Shown here: piece after piece, positions 33,589-43,100 of the stretch
How the letters are laid out: each line of letters begins with the position of its first letter
Position numbering within the stretch: position 1 is the first letter of the stretch
NCBI RefSeq assembly: GCF_008254045.1
Contig: NZ_CP042425.1
Span: forward strand, 7,764,163-7,828,162
Source: Limnoglobus roseus
Lineage (GTDB): Bacteria > Planctomycetota > Planctomycetia > Gemmatales > Gemmataceae
Length of the DNA: 64,000 bases
Direction of reading: 5' to 3'
The notes under the pieces: generated by a model
Database searches by the model: none
Told to the model about the DNA's origin: nothing
The model's input: only the letters and a program-made list of their open reading frames with translations
Translations under genes and position numbers: made by a program

Positions 33589-34839
33589 TCAGAACCGGGT
33601 GGGGGCGTAGGGGGTGGGATCGAGATGCGGCTTTGTCCCGGTGACGAGTTCGGCGATCAGTTTGCCGGTCGCGGGGGCCATCGATAGGCCGAGCATGTTG
33701 TGCCCGGCGGCGAGCCAGACGTTCGCCAGCGCGGGCGTCCGGCCGATGATCGGCAGGCCGTCCGGCGTCATCGGCCGCCAGCCCCACCACTCGTCGTCGG
33801 CCGGGCCGGTCGGCATGACTTTCAGATACGCCGCCGCCGTGTCGGTCAGGTAAGCCAACCGGTCGCGGTTCAACCGGTCGTCGTAGCCGGCGAACTCCAT
33901 CGTCGAGCCGACGCGCAGGTTGTCGTGGAACGGCGTGACCGCCACCCGGTCTTCTTCGAAAATCATCGGATTGACCGGCCCGCCGGCCGGCCGCGGGAAC
34001 GTGATCGAATAGCCCTTGCCCGGCTGGATGGGAACCCGGCAGCCGAGTTCGGCCCGCAGTTGCGGCGTACACGCGCCGGTGGCGAACACCACGTCGGCGG
34101 CGGGGATTTCGCCACCGATAGTGATCACCCCGGCAGCCCGATCGCCGCGACGAATTAACCCGGCGACGGGGCAATGTTCGCGAATCTCAACGCCCAGACC
34201 GGTCAACACGCGGCGGAACTCGGCCATCAGGCGATCCGGCTTCAGGTGAGCATCCCCTTCGTACCGCCAGCCGCCGGCCAAGCCGGGTCGCAAGGCCGGT
34301 TCGAGGGCGGCGAGGGCGGCCCCGTCCAACCGGCGGGCCGGCGTTTCGAACTCGTCTCGCAACAATCGGTCCGTCTCGGCGTAGTGGTCCATCGCGTGGT
34401 GGGAGCGGAAAACGAACAACAAGCCCTTCGTCTGCCACTCGCATTCGAGGTGTTCGTCGCGGATCAAGTCGTCGTACAGCCCACGGGACGACACCAGCAG
34501 GCCGCGGATCGCAACGCCCGCGGCCATCATGTGCGACCGCTTACACCGCCGGGCGAAATTCAAGAACCAACCCAGGTCGCGGAGGACAACGCCGGGCCGC
34601 ACCTTCACGGGCGAATTCCGGGCGAACATCGTCTTCAGGGTCGCCCACAAGGCCCCCGGTGCGGCGAGGGGCAGGACGTGACTTGGGCAAACGTACCCGC
34701 AGTTGGCGTGCGAACAGCCGGCCCCGAACCCGGCCCGATCCACGACCGTGACAGCCCGCCCGGCCTTCGCCAAGTGGTACGCGCTCGCCGCCCCGATCAC
34801 CCCGCCGCCGATCACGACGACCCGGTTGGAATCGCTCAC
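33589..34839 (-). CDS. D-amino-acid dehydrogenase-like FAD enzyme (DadA/hydroxyproline type)
   Basis: 416 residues, DAO fold. FAD motif RVVVIGGGVIGAASAYHLAK is followed by GAGCSHANCGYVCPSHVLPL, as in DadA-like dehydrogenases. The C-terminus has WWGWRPMTPDGLPIIGRTP and LAAGHNMLGLSMAPATGKLI. It should oxidise a D-amino or imino acid to the corresponding imine at the membrane or in the cytoplasm. It lies 81 bp downstream of a DapA-family gene on the same strand. In known trans-4-hydroxyproline degradation clusters a DadA-like D-hydroxyproline dehydrogenase is paired with a DapA-family deaminase, so that role is inferred here. The epimerase and semialdehyde dehydrogenase of that pathway are not in the window. 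Confidence 0.8.
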   Translation of the reverse strand: MSDSNRVVVIGGGVIGAASAYHLAKAGRAVTVVDRAGFGAGCSHANCGYVCPSHVLPLAAPGALWATLKTMFARNSPVKVRPGVVLRDLGWFLNFARRCKRSHMMAAGVAIRGLLVSSRGLYDDLIRDEHLECEWQTKGLLFVFRSHHAMDHYAETDRLLRDEFETPARRLDGAALAALEPALRPGLAGGWRYEGDAHLKPDRLMAEFRRVLTGLGVEIREHCPVAGLIRRGDRAAGVITIGGEIPAADVVFATGACTPQLRAELGCRVPIQPGKGYSITFPRPAGGPVNPMIFEEDRVAVTPFHDNLRVGSTMEFAGYDDRLNRDRLAYLTDTAAAYLKVMPTGPADDEWWGWRPMTPDGLPIIGRTPALANVWLAAGHNMLGLSMAPATGKLIAELVTGTKPHLDPTPYAPTRF

Positions 34840-34920
34840 GCCCGCACCCTCACTCCGAACAGGTTGGCCTGGTCAAACGGCAACTTGGAGTCGGCCGTCC
34901 CGCGTTTGGTGGGCCAACGA

Positions 34921-35817
34921 CTACGCGACCGGGCGGGTCTCGAAACCCCGTCGGATGACGGTCAGGACACGCTCGCGCTCCGCCCCGGCCAGGGGCTTCC
35001 GCGGTTCGCGGACCCACTCGGCACCGAGGCCGGCTTCCTGCACGAGCAGCTTGATGTACTGCACGAACTTCGGGTGCGTGTCGAGCTTCATCAGTGGGGC
35101 GGCCCAGCGGTACAGTTTGCGGGCGTCGTCCCACTTCCCCTCGCGGGTCAAATTCCAGATCCGTTGGTTCTCGGCCGGGAACGCGATGCCCGACCCGGCC
35201 ACCCAACCGTCGATGCCGAGAATCGCGGACTCCAGAATCAAGTCATCCACGCCGGCGAACACCGCGAGGCGGTCGCCGAGGGCGAGGCGGATTTCCGTCA
35301 CCCGCCGCGGGTCGCCGGAGCTTTCCTTGATCGCCTTCAGGGTGTCGATGTCGGCGTACTCGGTCAGTTTCTCCGGCGGCACGTCCACGGTGTAACCGAT
35401 CGGGTTGTTGTAAAGCATCCACGGCAAGTCCGTTGCGGCGGCAACTGCCCGGAAGTACGCGGCTGCTTCGCCGGCGTCGGCCTTGTACACCATCGGCGGC
35501 ATCACCATAAACCCGCTCGCTCCCAACTTCGCGCAGTCGTGGGCGAAGCGGACGGCGGCCCGGGTCGACGTCTCGGCCACCCCGGCGACGATCGGCACCC
35601 GCCCGGCCGCGACCTTGATCGCGTTCGCGACGACCTGCCGCTTTTCGTCCGCTTCGAGGGTTTGGTTCTCGCCGAGCGATCCGCAGACGACGAGGCCGCT
35701 GACGCCGGACGCGATGACCGCTTCCAGGTGGCGGGCGGTCGCGGCCAGGTCGAGGGACTGGTCTTGGCGGAATTGAGTGGTGACGGCCGGGAAGACGCCG
35801 GCCCAGTGAACGCTCAT
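34921..35817 (-). CDS. DapA-family lyase/deaminase (possible pyrroline-hydroxycarboxylate deaminase)
   Basis: 298 residues from ATG 35815-35817. It is a TIM-barrel of the dihydrodipicolinate synthase family: VHWAGVFPAVTTQF, GLVVCGSLGENQTL, catalytic Tyr in MLYNNPIGYT (about residue 134) and Schiff-base Lys in LKAIKESSGD (about 163). GSLGEN replaces the GTTGE of true DapA, so lysine synthesis is unlikely. With the adjacent DadA-like dehydrogenase, the likely reaction is deamination of 1-pyrroline-4-hydroxy-2-carboxylate to ketoglutarate semialdehyde; other keto-acid lyase roles remain possible. It is divergent from a PAS-AraC regulator across 121 bp that include a perfect palindrome. Confidence 0.8.
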   Translation of the reverse strand: MSVHWAGVFPAVTTQFRQDQSLDLAATARHLEAVIASGVSGLVVCGSLGENQTLEADEKRQVVANAIKVAAGRVPIVAGVAETSTRAAVRFAHDCAKLGASGFMVMPPMVYKADAGEAAAYFRAVAAATDLPWMLYNNPIGYTVDVPPEKLTEYADIDTLKAIKESSGDPRRVTEIRLALGDRLAVFAGVDDLILESAILGIDGWVAGSGIAFPAENQRIWNLTREGKWDDARKLYRWAAPLMKLDTHPKFVQYIKLLVQEAGLGAEWVREPRKPLAGAERERVLTVIRRGFETRPVA

Positions 35818-35877
35818 GGGAATTCCGTGGACGGTGTGGGGGTTCGAGTGATAGGAGAAGTTTACCCCTCCGTGTCC

Positions 35878-35895
35878 GCCCGGTCTTGACCGGGC
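35878..35895. promoter_or_regulatory. Palindrome between DapA-like and PAS-AraC genes
   Basis: GCCCGGTC TT GACCGGGC is a perfect 8-bp inverted repeat around two bases, centred in the divergent intergenic region. It could be an operator for the adjacent regulator or a small hairpin in the regulator's leader. The putA-side paralogue has a different repeat. Confidence 0.4.
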
Positions 35896-35938
35896 ACCGA
35901 TCACCGACTGCAATCCGCGCACAACCGCGAGAATATCC

Positions 35939-36691
35939 GTGGCCACCCTCCCCCTTGTCGCCGGACTCTTCGCCCGGTTGGCCGAACCGTTCACCGCCGA
36001 GACGGTGTTCGATTGCCTGTCCGGGGTGGTGTACTTCGTCAAGAACGAGCGGGCCGAATACGTCGTCGTCAACCGCACGCTCGCCGAACGGTGCGGCACA
36101 CCGGACAAGCGGGACCTCCTCGGGAAGACGGCGGCCGAGGTGTTCCCGCCGCCGTTGGGGCGATCGTTTTTTGAACAGGATCAACGGTTGCTGGCGACCG
36201 GCGAGCCGGAGCGGAACCAACTCGAACTGCACCTCTACCCGACGGGGGCGACCGGGTGGTGTCTGACCGACAAGTTCCCGTTGCGGGGTCGCGGGGATGA
36301 AGTCGTCGGGTTGGTCGGGGTGTCCCACGACCTGCACCCGCCCGACGAGACGGCCGACGAGTACGGGACCGTCGCCGCCGCCGTCCGCCACGCCCGCGCA
36401 CACCTGGACGAACGGCTCGTCACCGCCGACTTGGCCACCATCGCTGGACTGTCGGCGTACCAGTTCGACCAGCGGGTCCGCCGCCTGTTCCGACTGACGA
36501 CTGGGCAACTCCTCCTGAAGTTGCGAATGGACACGGCCGCCGAGCAGTTGCGGGATACGGACCGCCCGGTGGTGGCGATCGGTTTTGCGTGCGGGTACGC
36601 CGATCAGAGCGCGTTCACGCGGCAGTTCCGCCGCACGACCGGCCTGACCCCCGGCGAGTACCGCCGCATCTTCCACACGTCCGCCAAGTAG
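35939..36691 (+). CDS. PAS-AraC transcriptional regulator (first paralogue)
   Basis: 250 residues with a GTG start at 35939; no in-frame ATG fits. The PAS-like sensor domain (about residues 15-125) has DCLSGVVYFVKNERAEYVVV, LLGKTAAEVFPP and LVGVSHDLH. The AraC/XylS double helix-turn-helix (about 150-248) has TADLATIAGLSAYQFDQRVR, VVAIGFACGYADQSAFTRQF and TGLTPGEYRR. It is divergent from the DapA-like gene, its probable target together with the dehydrogenase, and ends 7 bp before the convergent unknown secreted gene. It shares domain order and many residues with the second PAS-AraC protein at 39231-39998. Confidence 0.85.
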   Translation: MATLPLVAGLFARLAEPFTAETVFDCLSGVVYFVKNERAEYVVVNRTLAERCGTPDKRDLLGKTAAEVFPPPLGRSFFEQDQRLLATGEPERNQLELHLYPTGATGWCLTDKFPLRGRGDEVVGLVGVSHDLHPPDETADEYGTVAAAVRHARAHLDERLVTADLATIAGLSAYQFDQRVRRLFRLTTGQLLLKLRMDTAAEQLRDTDRPVVAIGFACGYADQSAFTRQFRRTTGLTPGEYRRIFHTSAK

Positions 36692-36698
36692 CCGCGGG

Positions 36699-39140
36699 TC
36701 ATTCGTAGGTGAGCCAGGCCGTGGCGGTGCCGTCACGGTCGGCGGTGAACCGGACCCAGTACGCCTGGAACGCGGCCGGGAACTCGTGCCGAACCGGCTC
36801 GCCGGCCCGCACCTCGAAGGTGCGGTACGGCTTCCAGTCCCCGGCCCCGGTCACGTCCACCTGGGCCCGAATTTGGGTCGGTTGCTTGGCATCGAGCGTC
36901 AGCGTCTTGCGGTCGTACCCGGTCATCAGGTACGGGTCGCTCGGCACGCCGGCCTTCACGGCCGCATCCTTCCACGGCCCGCCCTGCCCCCGCGGCCGCC
37001 CGAGCGTCCACAGGTCGTCCACCCCGCCGACCCATACGGCCGCCTTGCCGTCGTCCGAGCGAATCACGTGGCCGTCGGCCTTCGCTTCGGCCGAGACGCC
37101 GGTGAGCACCAACAGCCCCCGCCACGAGCAGTAGTCTGTCACCCGCCGGTCGTGCGTGCAGACCGGTCGCAGTTTGGCGAAGCCGCCGGCGTTCTCGGCC
37201 GGCAGTTCGTAGAAGGTGCCGTGGGCGCTGAACAGGTCCCGCTCGGTACACACTTCGCGACAGACCCGCAACGGCACCGGCCCGGCCGCGTTGAACCCGG
37301 CATCGCCCATCGGAACCCGCCACCGCCGGCCGGCGTCGTCGGTGTACATCACCGACGCGGCGTCTGCGGCAAGAACCCCGGCCGGGACCGCACACGCCTT
37401 CTTCAGGTCGGCGTGCTGCTTCGGGCTTTCGACCCGGCGGAGTTGCATGTCGGCCCCCATCTCGTAATAGCCCTCGCCCACCGCCTTCCCGTCTCGGACT
37501 TCGACCGCCGCCACGGCCAACGGCAGTTCCGGCCCGGCCTTCGCCCAGAGGGTTCCGGCGAAGTAATCCCGCCCACCGACCGGCGCCAGGCCGGCGAACC
37601 GCGCGTCGGCGGCCACCGGCCGCGTGTCCGGTTCCGCGCCGGTGAACACCGCCGTTGCCTTGGGGCAGTCCTTATCCGCCCGCAGTCGAACCCACTGGCC
37701 CTTCTCCTTCTCGGTGAACTCGACCCAGACGGCGTCGCCAGGCGGAACGGTCACGTCCTTCAGCTTCGCCCACGTGCCGTTGCCGGCCGCATCGACTTCG
37801 AAAGTGACCGTGACCGCCTCCTTGGCGGTGTGGGACAGGTGTGCCGCGCGACGGGTGAACCCGCCGAACAGGTACGGGTCGCTCGGCGTGCCGGCCTTCA
37901 CCGGGTCGTTGAGCCACACCGCGCCGCGGCCGAGACGCGGTCCGATCGCGTCGAGTTGCTCCGGCTTCACGAACCACAGGTTCGAGTGGCTGCGGCCCGG
38001 ACCGGCGACGGTGCCCTTGGCCTTCCGCTTGTTCAGGAACTCGCTCTTGGCCGCGTCGTCGCACCCGAGAACGACGCGGTCGCCCCACTTCGCGAAGTCG
38101 CCGACGACCTTGAGGTACGTCGAGCGCGGGGCGATGCCGGCCGTGTTCGCGGCCGAGAACGTCCGGGGGAACCGCCAGAACGCCCCGTGCATGGTCATCA
38201 GCAGGTCGCCATCACCGATCTCGCGGATGCGGGGCCATTCCGTGTTCCACCCGTGTGCGCCGTCGTAGCTGTGGCTGGCCTTCGGCAGCCGGAACGTGTG
38301 CCACACGCCGCCGTCGAGCAGCATGAGCAGGACCGAACGATGGTCCCAGCCGACGCTCCAGAGCGGGTCCTTCGCCGGGTCCGCGTTGCCGGAAATGCCG
38401 CCCGGCCCGGTCACGTCGGTGAACTGGTTGCGGCGGACGACCCGCCAGTCTTTCCCGTCCCACTCGGCCAGGCACCCGGACGGGATGTCCGGCCGGCGTT
38501 GGGCCTCGGCGGACAACTCGCCGTTGTTCGCGTACACGAGTCGGCCCTGCCCGGAGTACAGGCCCTTGCCGTGGTAGCCCGGCAGCAGCGTTCCGCCGTG
38601 CCCGCCCTTGTCGGCGTTGGCGTCGGGGTACAGTTGCTTCACCTTCAGCGTGGTAACGTCCACCTCATAGAAGCCTTCTTCCATCGTCGCGTAGTACACC
38701 TTCCCGGCCGGGTCGGTCAGGTGGCGGGCCAAGCCGGTCAGCCGCCCCGGCATCGCGTCCGGGGGAATGGTGCGGACCGTGCGGTCGGCCCCGATCGCGT
38801 AGGGGCCGATGAACAACTGGTTGGATTCCTTGTGAATCATGCGGGCGGCCGGCGTGCCGCCAACGCTCTCCGGGCGAACGCGGAGGGTAAGGGCGTCGTC
38901 GATTTCGTACAGCTTGTCGGCCGACCCCTTTGGCCGGTGCGGCGAGTACGTGATGACCCACACCCGGCCGCCCCACGGCACGACGGCCCCGGTCCCGCAC
39001 TCGCCGTCGTCGTTGGAGTACGCGAGGTGCGGGTAGATGCCGGAAACCGCGGTCGGCGGTTCGGCCGCCGCGAGCGGACCGACCGCGAGGGCGATCAGGA
39101 GCAGAGGGATGGCGGCCTTGGTGGTGTGGTGCTGGCTCAT
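36699..39140 (-). CDS. Large secreted protein of unknown function
   Basis: 813 residues from ATG 39138-39140, with a signal peptide (TTKAAIPLLLIALAVGPLAAA). I do not recognise the family. The N-terminal half has recurring short strand patterns suggesting a beta-propeller (GAVVPWGGRVWVITYS, VYYATMEEGFYEVDV, GRLVYANNGELSAEA, HGAFWRFPRTFS). Two related segments, VKAGTPSDPYLFGGFTRR (about 405) and VKAGVPSDPYLMTGYDRK (about 735), each precede a beta domain with FEVDAAGNGTW- or QVDVTGAGDW-like strands, so there is an internal duplication. It lies between the two PAS-AraC regulators, on the same strand as the second one (90-bp gap). Confidence 0.75.
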   Translation of the reverse strand: MSQHHTTKAAIPLLLIALAVGPLAAAEPPTAVSGIYPHLAYSNDDGECGTGAVVPWGGRVWVITYSPHRPKGSADKLYEIDDALTLRVRPESVGGTPAARMIHKESNQLFIGPYAIGADRTVRTIPPDAMPGRLTGLARHLTDPAGKVYYATMEEGFYEVDVTTLKVKQLYPDANADKGGHGGTLLPGYHGKGLYSGQGRLVYANNGELSAEAQRRPDIPSGCLAEWDGKDWRVVRRNQFTDVTGPGGISGNADPAKDPLWSVGWDHRSVLLMLLDGGVWHTFRLPKASHSYDGAHGWNTEWPRIREIGDGDLLMTMHGAFWRFPRTFSAANTAGIAPRSTYLKVVGDFAKWGDRVVLGCDDAAKSEFLNKRKAKGTVAGPGRSHSNLWFVKPEQLDAIGPRLGRGAVWLNDPVKAGTPSDPYLFGGFTRRAAHLSHTAKEAVTVTFEVDAAGNGTWAKLKDVTVPPGDAVWVEFTEKEKGQWVRLRADKDCPKATAVFTGAEPDTRPVAADARFAGLAPVGGRDYFAGTLWAKAGPELPLAVAAVEVRDGKAVGEGYYEMGADMQLRRVESPKQHADLKKACAVPAGVLAADAASVMYTDDAGRRWRVPMGDAGFNAAGPVPLRVCREVCTERDLFSAHGTFYELPAENAGGFAKLRPVCTHDRRVTDYCSWRGLLVLTGVSAEAKADGHVIRSDDGKAAVWVGGVDDLWTLGRPRGQGGPWKDAAVKAGVPSDPYLMTGYDRKTLTLDAKQPTQIRAQVDVTGAGDWKPYRTFEVRAGEPVRHEFPAAFQAYWVRFTADRDGTATAWLTYE

Positions 39141-39230
39141 GACGGCTCTACCGGGGAGGGTGCCAGGACGTGAAAGGTCGATGATCGACACGCGACATCA
39201 TGTTAGTAAATTCAGCGGCGGCCCGCGTCG

Positions 39231-39998
39231 TCACTCGGACGTGCCCCCGCCCGGCGACCGGAACGCGCGGCGGTACTCCCCCGGGGGAACGCCGGTCGCG
39301 GCCCGGAACTGGCGGCTGAGCGCAGCCTGGTCGTAAAACCCGCACGCCACCGCCACGGCAGTCAACGGCGCGTCTGTGTCCTTCAGCGCGCGGGCCGCGG
39401 CTTCGACGCGGGCCTTCGTCAAAAGCTGTCGCGGCGTCAGCCCGGTGAGTGCAAGTACCCGTCGCTGGAACTGACTGGGGGATAACCCGACCCGCTCGGC
39501 CAGCGCGGCGACCCGGATCGGGTCGGCGGAATGAACGTGAAGCTCTTCGATCGCTTCGGCCAGCGGACCAAGGGCGTCGCCTTGATCCCGCGGGGTGGCT
39601 AAATCGCGCGAGATGCCGGCGAGCGCGACCTTCCGTCCGGCGGCGTCCGTCACCGGCACCTTTTGGGACACGAACCACCCGATCTCGCCGGTCCGTCGCG
39701 TGACCATTTCGAGCCGGTCGCGGACCGCCGCCCCGTTCGCCAGCACCTCATCGTCCTGCCGTTCGTACCCGGCCGCGAGCAACGGCGGGAACAACTCGCG
39801 GGCCGTCCGCCCCAGAAGTTCCGCCCGGGACCGCAGCCCGGCCGCCCGCACGAAGGCGTCGTTCGCCGCGACGTACCGCCGGCCGCAGTCCTTCACGCAG
39901 AACAGCACGTCCGCGAGCGAGTCGAAGAGTTCTTCGGTCGCGGCAAGCCCGGGGGCGGTGCGAAACACGTCGTCGCGGAGGCGGCGGGCCGGGGTCAT
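39231..39998 (-). CDS. PAS-AraC transcriptional regulator (second paralogue)
   Basis: 255 residues from ATG 39996-39998; a TTG two codons upstream is less likely. The PAS-like domain (about 15-130) has LADVLFCVKDCGRRYVAAN, LLGRTARELFPP and ALAGISRDL. The AraC-type DNA-binding region (about 150-245) has IRVAALAERVGLSPSQFQRR, LTAVAVACGFYDQAALSRQF and TGVPPGEYRR. It resembles the regulator at 35939-36691 throughout. It is divergent from putA across 148 bp carrying a perfect inverted repeat, so control of proline use is the obvious hypothesis; the PAS ligand could be proline, a downstream metabolite or a redox cofactor. Confidence 0.85.
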   Translation of the reverse strand: MTPARRLRDDVFRTAPGLAATEELFDSLADVLFCVKDCGRRYVAANDAFVRAAGLRSRAELLGRTARELFPPLLAAGYERQDDEVLANGAAVRDRLEMVTRRTGEIGWFVSQKVPVTDAAGRKVALAGISRDLATPRDQGDALGPLAEAIEELHVHSADPIRVAALAERVGLSPSQFQRRVLALTGLTPRQLLTKARVEAAARALKDTDAPLTAVAVACGFYDQAALSRQFRAATGVPPGEYRRAFRSPGGGTSE

Positions 39999-40053
39999 GG
40001 GCAATTGCCGGGTTCGGAGTTATTGAAGTGAGCGGCCGGGCGTCTCTCGCAGG

Positions 40054-40082
40054 ACGTACACCGCTCACTCTCTTTTGTACGT
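40054..40082. promoter_or_regulatory. Inverted repeat between PAS-AraC regulator and putA
   Basis: ACGTACA (40054-40060) and TGTACGT (40076-40082) form a perfect 7-bp inverted repeat; their centres are 22 bp apart, about two helical turns. It lies between the divergent regulator and putA. A dimeric regulator site is plausible; most AraC proteins use direct repeats, so this needs a test. Confidence 0.4.
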
Positions 40083-40146
40083 TTCACGCATTCCGGCTGG
40101 AGGAAACCGCCGCGATCCTTGAGGCCACGCGGGGTAGGATTCAGGT

Positions 40147-43100
40147 ATGAACACCACCCTGACACCCCGCTCCGAGATCGCGCGCCCCGCCACCCCAATC
40201 GACACGGCAGTCGTCCGCCGCGCCGCGGCTTTGCTCGACCAGGCGGCCCGGACCCAAACTCGCCCCGAGCGGGCGGAGGGCGAGCGGCTCGCCCGGATGA
40301 TGGACGACGCCCCCGGCAAGGCGTTCACCCTGGCGATGGTCGACGAAGTGTTCCGCAGCCACCGCCCGCGCGTGCAGGGCCGCCGGTACCGCGGGCTACT
40401 CGGCGATTTCGGCACCCCGCGGTACCTCTCGGCGTTCGACCGCACGCTGATGCGGGCCGGCGGCGCGGCGAGCCTAGTCGGGCCGTCCGTGGTCATGCCG
40501 TTGATCGAACGCCGGTTGCGGCAGGACAGCAGCCGCGTCATCCTCGACGCCGAGCCGGCCGCCCTCGACGCCTACCTCGGCCGCCGCTCCGCGGACGGGT
40601 TCCGCATCAACCTCAACCACCTCGGCGAAGCGGTCCTCGGGGAGCACGAGGCGGAACACCGAATGGCCGCGGTGCTCGGCCACCTCGGCAACCCGCGGGT
40701 TACGTACATTTCCGTCAAGATCTCCGCCATCTTCAGCCAGATCAACGTCGTCGCCTGGGACGCCACCCTCGCGGCCATCAAGGACCGGCTCCGTCGGCTT
40801 TACCGCGCGGCCCTGCCGGAGAAGAAGTTCGTCAACCTCGACATGGAGGAGTACCGCGACCTCGAACTGACGCTGGCCGCGTTCCGCGATGTCCTCGACG
40901 AACCGGAGTTCCGCGACCTTCCCGCCGGCGTCGTGCTGCAAGCGTACCTGCCAGACTCGTGGGCGTCGCAACAGGAACTGACCGAGTGGGCGAAGCGGAG
41001 GGTGGAAAACGGCGGCGCGGCGATCAAGGTACGACTCGTGAAGGGGGCGAACCTCGCGATGGAGGCTGTCGAAGCCGAGTTGCACGGATGGAACCCGGCC
41101 CCGTACCCCACGAAGGCCGACACCGACGCGAACTACCGCCGCATGATGGAGTACGGTTGTCGGCCGGAGAACGCGGCCGCCGTTCGTCTCGGGGTCGCAT
41201 CGCACAATCTGTTCGACGTGGCCCTGGCGCTGGAACTGCGGGAGCGGTTCGGCACCGCCGACCGCGTCGAGTTGGAGATGCTCGAGGGGATGGCGAATCA
41301 CCAGGCGCGGGCGGTCCGCGACGCGGCCGGCGGGTTGCTGCTTTACGCCCCGGCCGTGGGCCGCGACGACTTTCTAAGCGCGATGGCCTACCTCGTGCGG
41401 CGGCTTGACGAGAACACGTCCCCGGAGAACTTCCTCCGCGTGGCGTTCGGGCTGAAGCCCGGTTCCCCGGCGTGGGCGTTGGAGCAGGAACGGTTCGAAC
41501 GCGGGTGGGCCGAGCGGCTCACGGTGTCCGCGGAGTCTCGCCGCGCCAAGCCCGCCGTCGATCCTGACGCGGCGGCCGCGTTCGAGAACGAGCCGGACAC
41601 CGACTGGACGCAGGCAAGGAGTCGGGCCGCGCTGAACGCCGCCATCGCGGACTGGAAGCCGCTGCCCGTCGCCCCGCTCCCCACGGTCGAGGAGTTGCTG
41701 GGCACCGCCGCGGCCGCGCAGCCCGCGTGGGAGGCGGCCGGGATCGAACACCGGGCGAAGGTGCTGCACGCCGTGGCCCGCGTGATGACCGCCGACCGGT
41801 TCGGCACGATCGCCACCATGCGGGCGGACGCGAGGAAGTCCGCCACCGAGGCCGACCCCGAAGTGTCCGAGGCGATCGACTTCGCCCGGTACTACGCGGA
41901 CACGTTCCGGGTGCCGGCCGGCGTGCAGGCGAACGCGCTCGGCGTGGTGGTCGTGGCGTCGCCGTGGAACTTCCCCTACGCGATCCCGGCCGGTGGCGTG
42001 CTGGCGGCGCTCGCGGCCGGCAACGCCGTGGTGCTGAAGCCCGCACCGGAGACGGTGCAGACGGCCGCCCGGCTGGCGCAACAGCTCTGGGATGCCGGCG
42101 TGCCGCGGGACGTGTTCCAGTTCTTCCCGTGCCCCGACGGGGACGTTGGCAAGGCCCTGCTCACGGACCCTCGCGTCGGGGCGATCGTGCTGACCGGGGC
42201 GTGGGACACGGCCAAACTGTTCCACAGTTGGCGGCCGAGGTTGCGACTGTACGCAGAAACGAGCGGCAAGAACGCGATGGTGATTACCGCTCAGGCGGAC
42301 CGCGAGCTCGCCATCAAAGACCTCGTCAAGTCGGCGTTCGGGCACGCGGGGCAGAAGTGTTCGGCCGCGAGTCTGGCGATTCTCGAAGCCGAGGTGTACG
42401 ACGATCCCGCGTTCCGCCGCCAACTCCTCGACGCCGCCGCGAGCCTGCCCGTCGGCCCGTCGACCGACCCGCGGAGCGTCATCACGCCCGTGGTTAAGGC
42501 TCCCGAAGGGGCACTGAAGCACGCCCTCACGACACTCGACGCCGGCGAGGAGTGGCTGCTCGAACCGAAGCAAGTCGGCGACGACCCGTGTCTGTGGTCG
42601 CCCGGAATCAAGCTCGGGGTGCGGCCCGGATCAGCGTTCCACCGGGCAGAGTGCTTCGGGCCGGTGTTGGGGCTGATGCGGGCGGCGTCGCTGGCCGGGG
42701 CGATCGACTGGCAAAACGCCGTCGACTTCGGCCTGACGGCCGGGCTGCATTCGCTCGACCCGGCGGAACAGGCGGTGTGGCGGGACCGCGTGCAGGCGGG
42801 CAACCTGTACGTCAACCGCCCGACGACCGGGGCGATTGTGAACCGACAACCGTTCGGCGGGTGGAAGAAATCGAGCGTCGGCCCCGGGGCGAAGGCGGGC
42901 GGGCCGAACTACACGTTCTTGTTCACGCGGCTCAGCGATTCACGCGAGACGACACCGGGCGAAGTGGAGGCGTCGTACCGGGCCGCGTGGCGGGAGCACT
43001 TCGCCGTTGAACACGACCCGAGCGGCCTGCGGTCGGAGGCGAATGTGTTCCGCTACCGCCCATGCCGCGGCGTGGTGCTGCGGTTGGCCGTGCGAGACGA

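Noticed and set aside
34921..35817. True dihydrodipicolinate synthase (dapA)
   Set aside because: The GTTGE loop is GSLGE and the neighbour is a D-amino-acid dehydrogenase, so lysine biosynthesis is unlikely.
36786..39173. 795-codon plus-strand open frame
   Set aside because: Antisense to the large secreted protein, which has a signal peptide and internal duplication; the shadow has neither.
41374..42573. 399-codon minus-strand open frame
   Set aside because: Antisense shadow of the P5C dehydrogenase half of putA.
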